Origin: Methanomicrobiales archaeon
Lineage (GTDB): Archaea > Halobacteriota > Methanomicrobia > Methanomicrobiales > Methanospirillaceae
NCBI GenBank assembly: GCA_012798365.1
Contig: JAAZNH010000081.1
Coordinates: 1 to 16,380, forward strand
Direction: 5' to 3'
DNA length: 16,380 bases
The position numbers and the translations under genes were made by a program. Below, piece by piece: positions 1 to 8,330 of this stretch. Positions within the stretch are counted from its first letter, which is position 1; each line of letters begins with the position of its first letter. A model generated the notes under the pieces. That model was not told the origin of the DNA and did not search any database. It was given only the letters and a program-made list of their open reading frames with translations.

Positions 1-326
1 GGGTCATTGTTGGTGTGCACCATCATTTTTCCGCCGCTTATTACAGGCTTTGAAAAAACTATTCCGGTGTGGGGCCAGTGTATCTATAGTATTACCCAGA
101 TTTTTCCCGGAATGGTGTGCATCCTCGGGGACGTGCAATTTAGCATACTTATGAGATACAATTGGACTACAAATGTTCGATTTCCACCTTTTTATAAGCA
201 GCGATCCGGATTATTGTAATTCCTATGGATTCCCCTCGCGGGGGCAGTGCCTCGCAGGTATGAAACCAGGTCCCTTTCACCAGTCGCCGCCGGCATTATA
301 ATGTTACCGGTGAAATAGATCCGGTA
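1..326. other. Intergenic region upstream of endA, no convincing gene
   Basis: No convincing gene is visible. An open frame at 7-219 would need a TTG start and its product matches no family I recognise. The stretch is more AT-rich than the neighbouring genes, as expected for promoter DNA. A TATA-like tract lies at about 190-197 (TTTATAAG) and a small C4/G4 hairpin at 232-243. The first could drive a short transcript, but nothing further supports that. The endA promoter is at the right end. Confidence 0.5.
294..303 (+). promoter_or_regulatory. Putative TATA box (box A) of endA
   Basis: TTATAAT at 296-302 is centred about 28 bases before the GTG start at 327. Archaeal transcription usually starts about 25 bases downstream of the TATA centre. 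Transcription would therefore begin almost at the start codon, giving a nearly leaderless mRNA. This fits the lack of a Shine-Dalgarno sequence before the GTG. Confidence 0.45.
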
Positions 327-1337
327 GTGAAAGCAACATTTGATGGCTCAACCATCCGCATAGGAAAGGACGGCCGATCGCTCTATGAGCAGAGCGGGTA
401 CGGGCGGCCTGAGGGTGACGGGCTCCGGCTCTCCGCCCAGGAATCCCTCTATCTCCTCCACCGCCAGAAGATCACCGTGCAGGACTACTCGTTTGACGAA
501 CTCTTCTCGGAATTTGCCGACCAGCCAAATTTCATGCGCAGCTTTCTGGTCTACCGCGATCTCCGTGAGCGCGGCTACGTGGTCCAGACCGGCCCGCATG
601 ATTTCCGCGTGTTCCGCCGGGGCGAGAAACCGGGGAAAGGGGAATCACTCTACCTTGTCAGGGTCCTCTCGGAACGGGACCCGATCCGGTTTGAAAAACT
701 GATCGAGGAAGTCATCGCATCGCGCAACATGCGAAAACAGTATGTCCTTGCGGTTGTGGATGATGAGGAGGAGCTCACCTATTACGAGATAAAGCTCCAG
801 AAGCTGGCTGAAGCCTGCTCAGCGCTTCCGGTCCCGGGCCGCCATGAAGCAATGCTTGTCGGGAAGTCAGCCATGCTCCGGCTGCCGGCAGGATCCGATC
901 TCGAACTCGCGGGATATGGCAAACGGCTCGATCCCGAACGGCTGCTGTTAGCCCCGGTTGAACTCCTGCACCTGATGGAGAAGGTAATCATCACGCTCAT
1001 GCGGGGCACCCTCGCTGTGGACCCGGCAGCATTCCTTGCCATGGCAAGTGAAACCGACCGGGAACTGGCGGGGAAAATTGCCGTATACAGCGAGCTGCGC
1101 AGGCACCAGTTCACCCCCAGGACCGGCTACAAGTTCGGCCATCATTTCCGGGTCTATTGCGGCAAGAATGTCCATTCCGACCTGCTCGTGCACGCGGTCG
1201 AGAAAGAGTCTGTCCTTCCGATGAGTATCATCTCCCGCTCCGTGCGGATGGCCCACAGTGTCAAAAAGAAGATGTTCTTTGGCGCCGTACATTCCTCCGG
1301 AATCCAGTTCGTCGAATTCGCCCGTATCAAACTCTAG
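327..1337 (+). CDS. endA: tRNA-intron (splicing) endonuclease, two-repeat archaeal type
   Basis: This enzyme cuts the bulge-helix-bulge at the exon-intron junctions of precursor tRNA (and rRNA). At 336 aa it is about twice the size of single-domain EndA and fits the alpha2 type known from Archaeoglobus, with two fused endonuclease repeats. The catalytic Tyr-His-Lys triad is visible in the C-terminal repeat: Y277 in FGHHFRVY, H283 in NVHSDLLVH, and a lysine at 313-315 in HSVKKKMFF. The N-terminal repeat has F96 and S107 where Tyr and His would be, so it looks structural. The GTG start was chosen because the protein begins as the family does and a TATA-like box sits 28 bases upstream. It heads a cluster with three aminoacyl-tRNA synthetase genes, and trpS begins 10 bases after its TAG stop. 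Confidence 0.93.
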   Translation: MKATFDGSTIRIGKDGRSLYEQSGYGRPEGDGLRLSAQESLYLLHRQKITVQDYSFDELFSEFADQPNFMRSFLVYRDLRERGYVVQTGPHDFRVFRRGEKPGKGESLYLVRVLSERDPIRFEKLIEEVIASRNMRKQYVLAVVDDEEELTYYEIKLQKLAEACSALPVPGRHEAMLVGKSAMLRLPAGSDLELAGYGKRLDPERLLLAPVELLHLMEKVIITLMRGTLAVDPAAFLAMASETDRELAGKIAVYSELRRHQFTPRTGYKFGHHFRVYCGKNVHSDLLVHAVEKESVLPMSIISRSVRMAHSVKKKMFFGAVHSSGIQFVEFARIKL

Positions 1338-1347
1338 AGAAATTATC

Positions 1348-2604
1348 ATGGCAGAACCGCAGAACAACCCCTGGTCAAGCACCCCGTCCCTTGATATCGA
1401 AAAGACCTTTGCCGAGTTCGGCATCGACCCCATCGCACCGGTAATAACCGACCTTCCCGAGATCCCGTACTTCATGCGCCGGGGTATAGTAGTCGGCCAC
1501 CGGGATTACCACCCGATTGCGCAGGCTATCAGGAACCGGACCCCGTTCCATATCCTGACCGGGTTCATGCCAAGCGGCCACCCGCACCTCGGCCACCTCA
1601 TGGTCATGAAGGAAGTGGTCTGGCATGTGCAGCAGGGCGGCAACGGGTATATCACCATCGCAGACCGGGAAGCGCATGCAGTCCGGGGCCTTTCCTGGGA
1701 GAAGTGCAATGAATATGGCAGGGAGTACCTCTCCTGTCTTTATGCGCTCGGGTTTGAAGGTGAGACCTACTTCCAGAGCCGGAACAACCGGCTCAAGGAC
1801 CTTGCCTTCGAGGCTGCAACAAAGGTGAATTTCTCAGAACTGGCAGCAATCTACGGGTTTGGACCTGACACTGATCTCGCCCATGCGGACAGCGTGATCA
1901 CGCAGGTTGCCGATATTCTCTACCCGCAGATCGACCGCGAGCCGGCACCCACGCTTGTCCCGGTCGGGACTGACCAGGACCCGCATATCCGGCTTACCCG
2001 CGGGATTGCCCACAAGATGCGCATGTTCACCGTTGAGGAGCGGGACGGGTACATCAGCGTCCGGTCAAAGAACGCACCGGATGCAGCGCTTGAGGCGGTC
2101 AAAAAGGCGTTCCCGCATGCAAAGAAGTACGAAGGGCATGTGGACATCAAAGGGGCCCAGTGCATAGATGTCAAGGCAAAAGTCCGGGAGATTGAGCGGG
2201 CGCACGGCGGCTTTGCCTTCTTCACCCCCTCCTCAACCTATCACATCTTCATGCCCGGGCTGACCGGTGGGAAGATGTCAAGCAGTATCCCGGAATCCAT
2301 CATCTCCTTTTACGAGACGGAAGCGGTTGTGAGAAAGAAAGTGATGAGTGGGATCACCGGTGGCAGGACCACGCTTGAAGAGCAGAAACGGCTTGGCGGC
2401 GAGCCGGACAAATGCTCGCTCTTCCTCCTCAACCTTTTCCACATGGTTTCCGATGATAACGAGCTCGCGGAGATCCGGCGGAAATGCACGGCCGGCGAGA
2501 TAACCTGCGGCCAGTGCAAGAAAGAGACCGCGGAGCGGGTAGTAGCATTCCTTGCGGATTTCAAGGAGAAGATGAACGCAGTGCAGGACAGGATCAGGGT
2601 GTGA
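1348..2604 (+). CDS. trpS: Tryptophanyl-tRNA synthetase (class I)
   Basis: Charges tRNA-Trp with tryptophan in the cytoplasm. The 418-aa protein shows both class I signatures: HLGH at residues 80-83 in SGHPHLGHLMVM, and KMSSS at 309-313. GTDQDPHIRLTR (about 207-218) is the usual TrpRS substrate-pocket segment. Between that segment and KMSSS lie about 90 residues. I recall far fewer in textbook archaeal TrpRS, so an insert of roughly 50 aa (about 228-293) seems present. I have a vague memory of similar forms in haloarchaea. Three cysteines (C380, C387, C390) cluster near the C terminus. I chose the ATG at 1348 rather than the longer open frame from 1258, because that extension would overlap endA and looks like antisense-style composition. 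pheS starts 1 base after the stop, which implies co-transcription and translational coupling. Confidence 0.93.
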   Translation: MAEPQNNPWSSTPSLDIEKTFAEFGIDPIAPVITDLPEIPYFMRRGIVVGHRDYHPIAQAIRNRTPFHILTGFMPSGHPHLGHLMVMKEVVWHVQQGGNGYITIADREAHAVRGLSWEKCNEYGREYLSCLYALGFEGETYFQSRNNRLKDLAFEAATKVNFSELAAIYGFGPDTDLAHADSVITQVADILYPQIDREPAPTLVPVGTDQDPHIRLTRGIAHKMRMFTVEERDGYISVRSKNAPDAALEAVKKAFPHAKKYEGHVDIKGAQCIDVKAKVREIERAHGGFAFFTPSSTYHIFMPGLTGGKMSSSIPESIISFYETEAVVRKKVMSGITGGRTTLEEQKRLGGEPDKCSLFLLNLFHMVSDDNELAEIRRKCTAGEITCGQCKKETAERVVAFLADFKEKMNAVQDRIRV

Positions 2605-2605
2605 C

Positions 2606-4048
2606 ATGGCGGAACTGACACAGAACGAGAAGCGGTTGCTTGCAACCCTAGAAAAAGAAGAGAAGGCAGATGCCCCTCACCTTGCGGGGCTGCTGGAAGC
2701 AACTCCTGAAGCAGTGGTCCAGTGGGCTCACCTGGCACAGGACAAGGGGCTGGTGACCGTCGAGCGCATTGTTGCAAAGGAATTTGTAGTAACTGATGAG
2801 GGGAAGGCCTATGCGAAGAATGGCCTTCCTGAGACGCAGCTCCTCCGGTTCGTCCTGCCCGGAACACAGCTGGCCGATCTCCAGAAACACGAAGCGTTCA
2901 AGATCGGCTTCGGGCAGCTCAGGAAGAAGGGTCTCATCAAAGTCGAAGGCCCTTCCGTTGCGAAAGTGCCCGGCGCCTCGACCGATGCCGATGAGGCTGC
3001 GCTGCGGAACCCGTCTGCTGCTGACCCGAAAACAAAAGAGCTCATCAAGCGCGGCATCCTGCAGGAATGTGAAACCGTCCGGTACTCCATTGCCATAACT
3101 CCTGAGGGCTTCAGCCTTGCAAAGAAAGGCCTCGACCTGCGCGAGGAGACCGGTACCCTGACCCGCGAGCAGATCCTATCCGGGAGCTGGAAGACTGCAA
3201 ACCTCCGCCGGTACGATGTCACCAAGCTCCCGAAGAAAGCGTATCCCGGCAAGATCCATCCCTACCAGCGGATCATCGGCGAGATGCGGGAGATCCTGCT
3301 GGAGATGGGTTTCACTGAACTCTACGGGGATATTGTCCAGCAGTCGTTCTGGAACTTCGATGCCCTCTTCCAGCCGCAGGACCACCCGGCCCGCGAGATG
3401 CAGGACACCTTCTATCTCAAGGAGACCCTGCCGCTCCCCAACGGATACGAGAAAGTCAAGGCCATGCATTTATCCGGTGGCGAAACCTCGTCAACCGGGT
3501 GGGGTGGGGTGTGGAAGGAAGAGAAGGCAGAGCAGTGCGTGCTCCGGACCCATACAACCAGCCTGTCCATCCAGTACCTTGCACAGAACATCAAACCCCC
3601 CATCAAGGCGTTTGCAGTCGGCCGTGTATACCGCCGCGAGACAATCGACACCACCCACCTTGCGGAGTTCGAACAGCTTGAGGGGATTGTCATGGACGAG
3701 AACGTCTCGTTCGGGAACCTCCTCGGGACGCTGCGTGAGTTCTACAACCGGATGGGATTCGAGAGCGTCCGGTTCAAACCGTCCTACTACCCCTACACGG
3801 AACCAAGTCTCGATGCCGAAGTGTATGTCGATGGCATCGGGTGGATCGAGATGGGCGGGGCCGGGGTTTTCCGCGAGGAAGTCACGGCACCCCTTGGGAT
3901 CAAGTACCCGGTCCTTGCCTGGGGCCTTGGCGTGAGCCGGATCGCGATGCTCCGGCTCGGCCTCAAAGACCTGCGGCTCCTGCATAAGAGCGATGTGGCG
4001 TTCCTGCGTGAAACGCCCTCGTACCGGAAGATAAAAGGAGGGATCTGA
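2606..4048 (+). CDS. pheS: Phenylalanyl-tRNA synthetase alpha subunit
   Basis: Catalytic subunit of the (alpha-beta)2 PheRS that charges tRNA-Phe. Its 480 aa match the long archaeal/eukaryotic form, with helix-turn-helix-like N-terminal modules (about 1-200) before the class II core. Motif 1 lies around 213-225 (YPGKIHPYQRI), motif 2 at about 338-358 with VGRVYRRE and FEQLEG, and motif 3 at 440-457 with GLGVSRIAMLRLGL. The EMGGAGVFREEV segment (about 415-426) is typical of the phenylalanine pocket. It lies directly between trpS (1-base gap) and pheT (2-base gap), so alpha and beta subunits should be made in matched amounts from one message. Confidence 0.96.
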   Translation: MAELTQNEKRLLATLEKEEKADAPHLAGLLEATPEAVVQWAHLAQDKGLVTVERIVAKEFVVTDEGKAYAKNGLPETQLLRFVLPGTQLADLQKHEAFKIGFGQLRKKGLIKVEGPSVAKVPGASTDADEAALRNPSAADPKTKELIKRGILQECETVRYSIAITPEGFSLAKKGLDLREETGTLTREQILSGSWKTANLRRYDVTKLPKKAYPGKIHPYQRIIGEMREILLEMGFTELYGDIVQQSFWNFDALFQPQDHPAREMQDTFYLKETLPLPNGYEKVKAMHLSGGETSSTGWGGVWKEEKAEQCVLRTHTTSLSIQYLAQNIKPPIKAFAVGRVYRRETIDTTHLAEFEQLEGIVMDENVSFGNLLGTLREFYNRMGFESVRFKPSYYPYTEPSLDAEVYVDGIGWIEMGGAGVFREEVTAPLGIKYPVLAWGLGVSRIAMLRLGLKDLRLLHKSDVAFLRETPSYRKIKGGI

Positions 4049-4050
4049 AG

Positions 4051-5679
4051 ATGGCAGTCATAACTCTCCCGTACAAGTATCTCGAGCGGCTGACCCGGAC
4101 TGACCGGAAGACGATCCTTGAGAAGGTTCCCCTCATTGGCTCTGATGTGGAACGGACTGAGGAGGATCATGCAGATGTCGAGTTCTTCCCTGACCGCCCC
4201 GACCTCTTCAGCCCTGAAGGAGTAGCCCGGGCAATGCGGGGATACCTCAACATCGAGACCGGCCTGCCAAATTATCCGGTCAAACCATCCGGAATAATAT
4301 TCACCACCGACCCGCAGCTTGCCTCCATCCGTCCCGTTCTTGGCGCAGCAGTTATCCGCGGCGTGAAGTTCGATGACGAATCCATCCAGAGCATCATGTC
4401 CCTGCAGGAATCCCTGCACTGGGCCGTCGGCAGGGGCCGGAGCAAGGTTGCCATCGGCATCCATGACATGGACACGGTCAAACCCCCGTTCCACTACATT
4501 GCCTCGCGCCGGAGCCGTGGTTTCATCCCGCTCGATTTCAAAGAGAAGATGACCATGGATGAGATCCTCGAGAAGCACCCGAAGGGCCGGGACTACGCGA
4601 AGATCGTAAAGGACTTCCCGCTCTTCCCGCTGATTGTGGATGACGACGACCATGTCCTCTCCTTCCCGCCCATCATCAACGGGGAACGGACCCGGGTTAC
4701 CATCGATACGAAAAACATCCTGCTGGATACGACCGGTACGGACAAGCGGGCAGTCAGTGTAGCTGTCAACATCATCTGTACCGCGATGGCTGAAACCGGA
4801 GCAACGATTGAGAGTGTGGAGATCGATGGCGTCCAGACGCCGACACTGGCTCCTGCTGAGCGGGTTGTCAGTGTCCCGGAATGTGCAAAGCTCCTCGGCG
4901 CTGACCTGACCCCTGCATCCATGGCCGGGCATCTCCAGCGGATGCGTTTTGGCGCTGAACCTGCCGGGGCAGACAAGGTGAAAGTAAAGGTGCCCTGTTA
5001 TCGTGCTGATATCATGCACGACTGGGACCTGTTTGAGGATGTTGCGATCGCAATCGGCTACGACAAGCTCGAATCCCAGCCGCCCAGGACCTTCACCGTG
5101 GGAAAACCCCACCCGGTGATGGTCAATGCAGCCCTGACCCGGGAGATCTTCACGGGACTTGGTTACCTTGAAGTGATGCCGTTCACGCTGACGAGCGAAG
5201 AGGTGCTCTACAAAAAGATGCAGCGGCCCGAAACGCCCGGCGTCCTGCACGTGATGCACCCGATCAGCATCGACAATACCGTTGTCAGGACCGAGCTGCT
5301 GCCGCTCCTGCTGGAATTCTTAACCATCAACAGGCACCGCGAACTGCCCCAGCGCCTCTTCACCGCAGGTGATGTTGTCCTGAACTGCAGGACCCACCAG
5401 CAGGCTGCCGGGGTCAGCACCCACCCGGATGCAGATTTCTCGGAAGCCTATGCAACAGCGGATGCCGTGCTCCACGAGCTCTCGATTGACTACACGGTAA
5501 AAGAATCGCAGGACCCGGCATTCATTGACGGGCGCCGGGGCGATATTGTGGTAAACGGAAAAATCATCGGGGTCTTTGGCGAGATTCATCCCGCTGTTCT
5601 TACTGCATTCGAGCTGGAGCACCCGGTTGCTGCATTCGAATTTGACCTCAGAGCCGTACCGGGATACCCCGGCCCCTGA
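4051..5679 (+). CDS. pheT: Phenylalanyl-tRNA synthetase beta subunit
   Basis: Partner of PheS; it carries the editing site and the tRNA-binding scaffold. The 542 aa fit the compact archaeal form, which lacks the bacterial N-terminal EMAP/OB and C-terminal anticodon-binding domains. Visible landmarks are FPDRPDLFSPEG (46-57), a B3/B4 editing region (about 85-250), and a B5 domain (about 271-340) ending in YRADIMHDWDLFEDVAIAIGYD-like residues at 317-338. A class II-like pseudo-catalytic domain follows to the end. A strong Shine-Dalgarno (GGAGGG, 4037-4042) precedes the ATG by 8 bases, inside the end of pheS. The last 32 bases run antisense to the 3' end of hisF. Confidence 0.96.
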   Translation: MAVITLPYKYLERLTRTDRKTILEKVPLIGSDVERTEEDHADVEFFPDRPDLFSPEGVARAMRGYLNIETGLPNYPVKPSGIIFTTDPQLASIRPVLGAAVIRGVKFDDESIQSIMSLQESLHWAVGRGRSKVAIGIHDMDTVKPPFHYIASRRSRGFIPLDFKEKMTMDEILEKHPKGRDYAKIVKDFPLFPLIVDDDDHVLSFPPIINGERTRVTIDTKNILLDTTGTDKRAVSVAVNIICTAMAETGATIESVEIDGVQTPTLAPAERVVSVPECAKLLGADLTPASMAGHLQRMRFGAEPAGADKVKVKVPCYRADIMHDWDLFEDVAIAIGYDKLESQPPRTFTVGKPHPVMVNAALTREIFTGLGYLEVMPFTLTSEEVLYKKMQRPETPGVLHVMHPISIDNTVVRTELLPLLLEFLTINRHRELPQRLFTAGDVVLNCRTHQQAAGVSTHPDADFSEAYATADAVLHELSIDYTVKESQDPAFIDGRRGDIVVNGKIIGVFGEIHPAVLTAFELEHPVAAFEFDLRAVPGYPGP

Positions 5680-6454
5680 GATACTCTTTTACCTCTTTTA
5701 CGGTCATCTCGCCATAGTGGAAGACACTTGCGGCAAGGCACGCATCGGCTTTTCCTTTCGTGAAACCATCGTAAAAGTGTTCGAACGTGCCAACGCCGCC
5801 GCTAGCTATGACCGGAATACCGGCAGCATCGGAGATTGCCGAGGTGACCGAAATATCAAAGCCGTTTTTCGTGCCATCGGTCTCCATGCTCGTGAGCAGG
5901 ATCTCACCGGCCCCCCGCTCCTCGGCCTCTTTTGCCCAGGCAACCGCATCGATGCCGGTAGGCTTGCTGCCGCCATAGATGACAACCTCGTACCAGCAGG
6001 TCCGGCCATCAGTTAGGGTGACCGGGATTGCGTTTTCATTCGGGGTAAAATTCCGGCGCACATCCATGGCACAGACAATGCACTGCGTGCCAAATGCTTC
6101 GGCGCCCCGGGTGAGAAGCGTGGGGTCATGGACTGCGCTTGTGTTGAGGCTGACCTTGTCGGCACCGGCCCGGAGGATCTGCTGGATATCGTCAAGGGAC
6201 TTGAGTCCCCCGCCAACCGTAAGCGGGAGAAAGAGCTGGTCGGCGGCACGCTTGATCACATCGATGATGATGCCGCGTTTTTCCTTTGACGCGGTTATAT
6301 CCAGGAATACGACTTCATCTGCGCCCTGCTCATTGTACCGGCTGGCCAGTTCCACCGGGTCTCCCGCGTCGCGCAGGCCTAAGAAATTTGTCCCTTTCAC
6401 AACCCTGCCGTCTTTTAAATCCAGGCAGGGGATGATCCTTCGTGTCAGCACCAT
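5648..6454 (-). CDS. hisF: Imidazole glycerol phosphate synthase subunit HisF
   Basis: Cyclase subunit of IGP synthase. It uses ammonia from HisH to convert PRFAR to imidazole glycerol phosphate and AICAR, linking histidine and purine synthesis. The 268 aa form the expected (beta/alpha)8 barrel. The catalytic aspartates are D12 (IIPCLDLKDGRVVKG) and D131 (CAMDVRR). Phosphate-binding loops are visible at TVGGGLKS (79-86) and IASGGVG (216-222). It stands alone, with no other his gene in the window. Its coding end overlaps that of convergent pheT by 32 bases. It diverges from ahcY across a 153-base spacer. I see no clear promoter or SD for it. Confidence 0.96.
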   Translation of the reverse strand: MVLTRRIIPCLDLKDGRVVKGTNFLGLRDAGDPVELASRYNEQGADEVVFLDITASKEKRGIIIDVIKRAADQLFLPLTVGGGLKSLDDIQQILRAGADKVSLNTSAVHDPTLLTRGAEAFGTQCIVCAMDVRRNFTPNENAIPVTLTDGRTCWYEVVIYGGSKPTGIDAVAWAKEAEERGAGEILLTSMETDGTKNGFDISVTSAISDAAGIPVIASGGVGTFEHFYDGFTKGKADACLAASVFHYGEMTVKEVKEYLRGRGIPVRL

Positions 6455-6607
6455 GGGTAAGAGAATTGGTCGTTTGGATACTATCTACATTTCCAAAAAC
6501 CGGTCCGGGTTTCACGGAGTTTTTATGTGGCCTGCCGCCCCTATTCATAAGGTAATCGTATATGCGGGAAGGCCACAGCCGGCATTCCCGATCAACCGAG
6601 GATATCC
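6455..6607. promoter_or_regulatory. Divergent hisF-ahcY promoter region
   Basis: This 153-base spacer must hold the starts of both divergent genes. For ahcY, TATA-like sequence occurs at 6558-6563 (GTATAT) and 6542-6549 (TATTCATA). The first would start transcription near 6586, leaving a leader of about 20 bases with a GAGG SD-like site at 6598-6601. For hisF the best candidate, around 6475-6485, is weak. Confidence 0.35.
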
Positions 6608-7834
6608 ATGAGCTCAGGAAAGCTGAAGATCGAATGGGCAGCCCAGTACATGCCGGTACTTGCTGCAATTAAAAAACAGTTTGTAAAGACAAAACCGTTT
6701 GAAGGTATGACGATCGGGATGGCACTCCATGTCGAGGCCAAAACCGCAAACCTTGTCTCCACGCTTGCAGCCGGCGGAGCGGAAGTCCATATCACGGGAT
6801 GCAACCCGCTCTCGACCCAGGATGATGTTGCAGAAGCCCTTGGCAGGGTGAAGAACGTCCACTGTTATGCAAAGCGCGCCTGCACGGTTGACGAATACTA
6901 TGGTGCAATCGATGAAGTGCTGAACGCAAAGCCGGTCATCACCATCGATGACGGTATGGACCTCATCCACTACATCCACACCAAGCGCCGCGATCTTATC
7001 AAGAAAGTCATCGGTGGCTGCGAAGAGACCACGACCGGTATCCACCGGCTCAAGGCCATGGCAGCGGAGGGCAAACTCGAGTTCCCCGTTGTCGCAGTCA
7101 ACGACACGCCCATGAAGCATTTCTTTGACAATGTCCATGGCACCGGGGAGAGCGTGCTCTCGTCCATCATGATCACGACTAACACCCTGATTGCCGGGAA
7201 ATACTTCGTTGTTGCCGGCTACGGCTACTGCGGTCGCGGCCTTGCACGCAAAGCCCACGGGCTTGGCGCAAAGGTTGTTGTCACCGAGATTGACCCCCGC
7301 AGGGCGCTCGAAGCGCACATGGACGGCTTCATGGTCATGTCCATGGACCAGGCCGTAGCAATCGGTGATATCTTTGTCACCACGACCGGGAACTGTGCGG
7401 TCATTGCAAAGAAGCACTTTGCAAAACTGAAAGACGGTGCAATTCTCTCCAATGCCGGCCACTTCAACGTGGAGATCGACATTGAGTCGCTGCGCAAGAC
7501 TGCAGACAAGGTCATCGAGCGCGACGGCATCGAGACCTTTGTGCTCGGGAAGAAATCCGTGCATGGCCTTGCCGAGGGCAGGCTGGTTAACCTTGCAACC
7601 CCCAAGGGTATGGGACACCCCATTGAGGTCATGGACTTAAGCTTCGCCCTCCAGGCGCTCTGCACGCTCCATATCGCAAAGAACGGCAAGAAGATGAAAG
7701 GCGGGGTCTACGATGTCCCGAACGAGATCGATGAGCAGGTTGCAAACCTCAAGCTTGCATCCCTGGGCCTTTCTATTGATGCGCTCAGCAAGGAGCAGCA
7801 GAAATACTCCTGCAGCTGGGATATCGGGACCTGA
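6608..7834 (+). CDS. ahcY: Adenosylhomocysteinase (S-adenosyl/S-inosyl-homocysteine hydrolase)
   Basis: An NAD-dependent hydrolase that clears the by-product of SAM-dependent methylation and returns homocysteine. At 408 aa it has the short archaeal length. The Rossmann NAD site is at 202-212 (VAGYGYCGRGL; G204, G206, G209). Active-site residues are visible as EETTTG (139-144) and NDTPMKHFFDN (165-175, with K170 and D174). SNAGHFNVEI (281-290) and a C-terminal NEIDEQVA and KYS complete the family pattern. The ATG at 6608 has a GAGG six bases upstream. Established work on Methanocaldococcus jannaschii showed that its homologue prefers S-inosylhomocysteine, made by the deaminase DadD. That preference may hold here but cannot be read from this sequence. 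Confidence 0.94.
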   Translation: MSSGKLKIEWAAQYMPVLAAIKKQFVKTKPFEGMTIGMALHVEAKTANLVSTLAAGGAEVHITGCNPLSTQDDVAEALGRVKNVHCYAKRACTVDEYYGAIDEVLNAKPVITIDDGMDLIHYIHTKRRDLIKKVIGGCEETTTGIHRLKAMAAEGKLEFPVVAVNDTPMKHFFDNVHGTGESVLSSIMITTNTLIAGKYFVVAGYGYCGRGLARKAHGLGAKVVVTEIDPRRALEAHMDGFMVMSMDQAVAIGDIFVTTTGNCAVIAKKHFAKLKDGAILSNAGHFNVEIDIESLRKTADKVIERDGIETFVLGKKSVHGLAEGRLVNLATPKGMGHPIEVMDLSFALQALCTLHIAKNGKKMKGGVYDVPNEIDEQVANLKLASLGLSIDALSKEQQKYSCSWDIGT

Positions 7835-7840
7835 TTTCCC

Positions 7841-7873
7841 GTTATTTTTTTAGTACGTTTTTTTTCATTTTTC
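7841..7873 (+). terminator. Oligo-T terminator of ahcY
   Basis: Runs of 7 and 8 T plus further T-rich sequence begin a few bases after the ahcY stop at 7834. Archaeal RNA polymerase terminates on U-rich transcripts without needing a hairpin, so this fits an intrinsic terminator. Confidence 0.55.
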
Positions 7874-7971
7874 AGGTCTCCGTGGCATGGTTTATTCCGA
7901 TCTGCAGGTATGGCATCAGGTGCGATCAGGTATTCATTTGAAACTCAGGATCCGATTGCTCCATGAAAAAC

Positions 7972-8045
7972 AGGATCCGGTTAAAAAATGAAAAACGGAT
8001 CGTGATTGATCCGGATCTGTTTTTCAATCGCAATCCTGATCGCGG
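7972..8045 (+). repeat. 74-base direct repeat, copy A
   Basis: Aligned by eye with 8253-8326 without gaps: 65 of 74 bases agree. The arms GATCGTGATTGA (7998-8009) and TCAATCGCAATC (8024-8035) form an imperfect hairpin with one mismatch and one wobble pair. The loop side includes the palindrome GATCCGGATC. Confidence 0.85.
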
Positions 8046-8094
8046 ATGAAAAAATGAAATCAAGAGTCGATTGAAAAATTTTTAGCAGGATCTG

Positions 8095-8110
8095 ATTTTT
8101 CCGGAAAAAT
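8095..8110. repeat. Perfect 16-base palindrome
   Basis: ATTTTTCCGGAAAAAT equals its own reverse complement. It lies between the two 74-base copies. It could be a dimeric regulator site or a cruciform, and no function is assigned. Confidence 0.8.
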
Positions 8111-8252
8111 CACAACTCGATTGTGAAAAGTTAAGCTGATCTGCAACGAACCGGATCAGATTGCTACGACGGCACCCCCAGATAATCCCTGGTTTTTCAA
8201 TCACGTTCCGGTTGAAAAAAATTAATCACAAGTCGATTGCAAAATAAAAAAC

Positions 8253-8326
8253 GGGATCCGGTTGAAAAATAAAAACCAGATCGTGATTGATCCGGATCAG
8301 GCTTTCAATCGCGATCCTGATCGCGG
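8253..8326 (+). repeat. 74-base direct repeat, copy B
   Basis: Second copy of the unit at 7972-8045, with 9 substitutions and no gap. The arms GATCGTGATTGA (8279-8290) and TCAATCGCGATC (8305-8316) pair along 12 positions with a single G-U. The C-to-A mismatch present in copy A is absent here, so the hairpin is retained or better. Confidence 0.85.
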
Positions 8327-8330
8327 CAGA

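Noticed and set aside
7..219. A 70-residue open frame at the left edge
   Set aside because: It needs a TTG start, has no SD, and its composition matches no known protein; it lies in AT-rich intergenic DNA.
190..300. A small RNA gene behind the TATA-like tract at 190-197
   Set aside because: Only a weak 4-bp hairpin follows and no terminator is visible, so the support is too thin to call.
1258..1347. A 30-residue N-terminal extension of TrpRS
   Set aside because: It overlaps endA by 80 bases in another frame and is Ser/Pro/Arg-rich like frame-shifted coding DNA; the ATG at 1348 begins right after endA.
3793..5259. A 488-residue open frame antisense to pheS and pheT
   Set aside because: It opposes two certain genes. 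Long antisense frames are common in GC-rich DNA with this codon use, and the translation has no recognisable domain.
6614..7618. A 334-residue open frame antisense to ahcY
   Set aside because: It is a mirror of a clearly conserved gene, with no recognisable domain of its own.
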